DNA from: Varroa destructor
Lineage: Eukaryota; Arthropoda; Arachnida; Mesostigmata; Varroidae
DNA length: 64,000 nucleotides
Assembly: GCF_002443255.2 (NCBI RefSeq)
Contig: NW_019211458.1
Span: 35,520,096-35,584,095, forward strand
Direction of reading: 5' to 3'
Below the pieces are notes generated by a model, which was not told the origin of the DNA, did not search any database, and was given only the letters and a program-made list of their open reading frames with translations. Both the position numbers and the translations under genes were made by a program. Below, one piece after another: positions 62,460 to 64,000 of this stretch (positions are counted from its first letter, which is position 1; each line of letters opens with the position of its first letter).

Positions 62460-64000
62460 CTAAGGTTCGTTACTTTCGATTTGCAATATGTTCAGCCTAA
62501 TATGCTCTAGTCTGTATTTCAACGAGGGGAGCCAAGAGCATAGAAGCGGTTTCAATAGCATACGCATATTCTGAATACAAATGAACTATAATAACAGCAT
62601 ATGTCGATGTTGCGCTCAGAGCCGACTTGCATAAAGTGACAAAGAGTAATTGTTCGGAGGTGCTTGGGGGTTAGACACCAATCTACACAGTCAGATTGCC
62701 TATGTTTTTGCATAATTTGTGTCAGTCTGACGCAAACTTATCTTCCCAATGTTTTAAGCTTTAAGTATTTGCTTCAATGTTGCCTACTTACCTATATTTG
62801 CCCTCTGAAACTTTCTGAAGTAAGCAATACAGAGAACGCTAGACCTGTCTACATTAGATGCTATTAGAATAATAACAGAAAAGGCCATCGCACGCTCGAG
62901 TTACTCGTTTCAGTCAATCGGAAGCTGTGATCAGAAGTTAATTTCTAACTGAAACGTGGAACAACTTATCTGTCAAAACTAATGGTATTAAAAAGCGCTC
63001 GTTTGATAAGATGTTTAAGATAGGCCAACTAAAGAAATATTAAAGTTGAACTGCGCTTTGGGACCCATGTGAGATTTTGAAGTACTGTTATATCGATAGA
63101 ATTTATGAAGTACATAAAAAGCAGAAAAACAGATACTCTAAGAAAATATCATATTCAAGGTAGTGGGGATCAGAAGGAAAAGTTCAGAAAGTGAGGCGTT
63201 AGCTTTAAATAGTTGTTTTACGACACGCCCGACGCCAGCAGACGTAAAGCTGGCAAACTGGCGGGTACAATACGTTGGTGTCTATAGTCTTCTTAGGAAG
63301 TATTGGCAGAATGTGCGGACGTCGAAGTCGTATAAGATTTAAATGATAGAAAGCTCTCTGTCAGACGATAAGAAATACCGACAAGAGAGTTCGTTGACAA
63401 TACGATACCCATGATAGTGGCAACAACGTTATTGTTAATGTTGCGATTGCTATAAATTTATAGCGGACAAGGCTAAATAAACTAAATACTTGTGTTCTTC
63501 ATAGGCGTACACATAAAGAAAATTTAATGTAACATTTTTGCCCCATCGTCCACCTGTGTTTTTTCAATACACATTGAAGGATTCAGCAGCCCAATTCGTA
63601 GCCACTTTCTTAATAAAAGATTTGCCTATTTTCAAAGTTCGTTTCTCAGGCACTTAGGCTTACATCGTCTGCTGAATAGCGCTGATCGACCTCTTGGTAT
63701 GTAAGTACGTGACGGATGCCATTGTGCTACAACGTTATCTTACATTTCGTTCACAATTAGAAGGTTGCCGTTTACCGCCGGTTCTAAACTTCTAACAGGT
63801 ACCACAGATGAATAAGGTATAACTTCGGCTACCCAGCAAGCTGCTGAGGCCCCGGGCTGCATGCCAAGTCGTCAGAATAAGATGTACACCCGCCACCCCT
63901 AACGCCGATGCGAGACGACAGTAGAACAGTATAGGACGCCTCAGGGCACAACCTTTTAGCCTAGCCAATTAACCGAAGGTAAGAAAGACGCTGACTCTGG
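62460..64000. other. No supported gene
   Basis: Nothing beyond chance frames was found. The last 250 bases become somewhat GC-richer, with a minus-strand ATG near 63861, but the window ends before any structure can be judged. Confidence 0.4.

Overview
The window looks like arthropod nuclear DNA. Genes are split by GT/AG introns, non-coding space is AT-leaning and full of simple repeats, and there is a decayed mariner transposon. The one protein class I recognise with confidence is an Ala/Pro/Tyr-rich cuticle protein with a signal peptide in a tiny first exon, as is usual in arthropods. The repeat style (Tyr-Gly-Tyr-Ala-His, Ala-Pro-Val-Ala-Lys) and long introns fit a mite or tick (Acari, perhaps a Varroa-like parasitiform mite). 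That placement is inference, since no species marker is visible.

Layout. (1) 1-20 kb: no gene I can defend; a GC-rich island at 6.0-7.5 kb may be a promoter or 5' exon, and a nearly perfect 51-base palindrome lies at 17.67 kb. (2) 20-27 kb: the two-exon cuticle gene on the + strand (21406-23132), flanked by short minus-strand exons at 20.1 and 23.8 kb and stronger minus-strand exons at 26.4-26.9 kb. (3) 27.7-29 kb: a second GC-rich island with splice donors on both strands. (4) 30.0-30.6 kb: a degenerate mariner transposase on the minus strand. (5) 31-54 kb: mostly unexplained intergenic or intronic DNA, with microsatellites, a possible non-LTR reverse transcriptase scrap near 41.7 kb and two weak microexon candidates. 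(6) 54.5-59.3 kb: well-supported minus-strand exons of a helical, probably coiled-coil protein, with weaker upstream exons. (7) 59-64 kb: no firm gene; a coding-like patch of unresolved strand lies at 62.0-62.4 kb.

The main inference is that the minus-strand exons from about 59 kb down to 20 kb could belong to one large gene. The phases agree at every junction between the listed exons: 0 through most of the chain, then 1 and 2 around the 28-base exon. The coding potential stays helical and then becomes Ser/Asp-rich. If so, the cuticle gene is nested on the opposite strand inside one of its introns. I do not recognise the family of the large gene. No tRNA, rRNA or CRISPR was seen. Most short open frames in the window look like chance and are not annotated.
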